This document shows, piece by piece, positions 63,438 to 64,000 of a stretch of DNA of 64,000 bases. Every line of letters begins with the position of its first letter. Within the stretch, counting starts at the first letter, position 1. The notes under the pieces were generated by a model, which did not search any database, had not been told where the DNA came from, and worked only from the letters and a program-made list of their open reading frames with translations. Source of the stretch: Capnocytophaga gingivalis ATCC 33624 (GTDB lineage Bacteria > Bacteroidota > Bacteroidia > Flavobacteriales > Flavobacteriaceae); assembly GCF_000174755.1 (NCBI RefSeq), contig NZ_ACLQ01000024.1, positions 1-64,000 on the forward strand, written 5' to 3'. Made by a program: the position numbers and the translations under genes.

Positions 63438-63801
63438 CAGGTAATAGGTAAAGTTAGCGAGTGTTCGTGCTGGGTATATGATAAAGTCGCACACTGTAGG
63501 GGCGAATTGCAATTCGCCCTTATATTAGCAGGTAATAGGTAAAGTTAGCGAGTGCTCACGCCGAGTATATGATAAAGTCGCACACTGTAGGGGCGAATTG
63601 CAATTCGCCTTTATATTAGCAAGTAATAGGTAAAGTTAGCGAGTGTTCGTGCTGGGTATATGATAAAGTCGCACACTGTAGGGGCGAATTGCAATTCGCC
63701 CTTATATTAACAGGTAATAGGTAAAGTCAGTGAGTGCTCACGCCGAGTATATGATAAAGTTGCACACTGTAGGGGCGAATTGCAATTCGCCCTTATATTG
63801 T
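63438..63801. repeat. Four 91-bp tandem repeats with an 18-bp palindrome
   Basis: Units start at 63438, 63529, 63620 and 63711, each exactly 91 bp. Each contains the perfect palindrome GGCGAATTGCAATTCGCC preceded by CACACTGTAGG. Units 1 and 3 share GTGTTCGTGCTGGG, units 2 and 4 share GTGCTCACGCCGAG, so the array is really two 182-bp A-B dimers. No open frame runs through it. A single shortened copy is at 31053-31093. Looks like REP/BIME-type intergenic DNA. Confidence 0.88.
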
Positions 63802-63926
63802 CGAAATTTTTCCTTATATTATTGCAATTCGTATTTGAATTGGGTTAATTCTACATATTTGCTATAATTCGCCCTTTCATTGATATAATTCATCCTTATA
63901 TTGTCACAATTCGCTCTCATACTGGT
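63782..63926. repeat. Degenerate 21-bp tandem repeat
   Basis: Beginning in the last palindrome, seven imperfect units of about 21 bp follow (starts 63782, 63803, 63824, 63845, 63864, 63885, 63906; the fourth is 19 bp). Each carries a variant of AATTCGCCCTTATATTG. They look like worn copies of the palindrome's right half plus flank. Nothing else is seen from 63927 to the window end. Confidence 0.65.
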
Positions 63927-64000
63927 GAGAGTGTATCATAGGGAAGCCTTTAGCCTTATCTATAATAGGTGCTTACTACAAGAAACGTATCAGCGTAAAG

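Noticed and set aside
63438-63801. CRISPR array
   Set aside because: The 91-bp units adjoin with no unique spacers, the unit is too long, and no cas genes are near.

Overview
The window looks like chromosomal DNA of a low-GC member of the Bacteroidota, class Flavobacteriia, most probably a Capnocytophaga-like gliding bacterium. Three things point there. Promoters have the Bacteroidota form TTG-N19/20-TAnnTTTG, which can be read in front of about a dozen genes. Two giant secreted proteins end in the gliding-motility/type IX secretion (T9SS) type B C-terminal domain. The core proteins (DUF3078, GDYXXLXY, DUF2157, SMUG2, type 2 ferredoxin-NADP reductase, an FtsZ with a long tail) are of flavobacterial type. 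The genus is an inference.

Layout. 1-11 kb: the 3' end of one giant T9SS adhesin-like gene, then a complete 3329-residue paralogue; their 3' ends are close copies. 11-20 kb: housekeeping genes (ftsZ, hisS, a ferredoxin-NADP reductase, birA, and rsfS-ftsH divergent from birA). 19-34 kb: a small outer-membrane protein, DUF3078, NDH-2, an ArsC-like protein, DUF3298, a frameshifted DtxR-type metal regulator, pyrF, GDYXXLXY/DUF2157, a SMUG2-type glycosylase, bioA, pyrH, a zinc-type CDF exporter, tpx, a thioredoxin-like protein, queA and aroK. 34 kb: four tRNA genes (Lys-UUU twice, Lys-CUU, Leu-GAG). 34.5-39 kb: a PAP2 phosphatase, three tandem secreted endonuclease I paralogues, tilS and tRNA-Leu(UAG). 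39-44.5 kb: sufS, rpmH, rsmG, a small accessory patch (a second frameshifted gene, a hypothetical gene, a VOC protein and a tiny ORF), a MITE-like element with target-site duplication, and der.

44.5-61 kb is the most unusual part. Three tandem paralogues of an exported family I do not recognise are followed by a DUF3592-like membrane protein. After an FMN-dependent alpha-hydroxy-acid oxidase, an RclC-like membrane protein and an AraC regulator comes a tandem run of five DKNYY-repeat proteins. Three of these are lipoproteins with the same N-terminus. Each of the five junctions after the first DKNYY gene holds a heptanucleotide repeat (CAAAACT)n running almost to the next start codon, and the sixth gene in the run has lost a recognisable ATG at exactly that junction. 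A TonB-dependent receptor follows. The window ends in four 91-bp tandem repeats (order A-B-A-B) built around an 18-bp palindrome, which run into a decayed 21-bp-period repeat.

The housekeeping genes work in cell division, tRNA function, cofactors and redox. The accessory genes are mostly exported or surface proteins and secreted nucleases, expanded by tandem duplication and bordered by short repeats, as expected for a host-associated glider that varies its surface.
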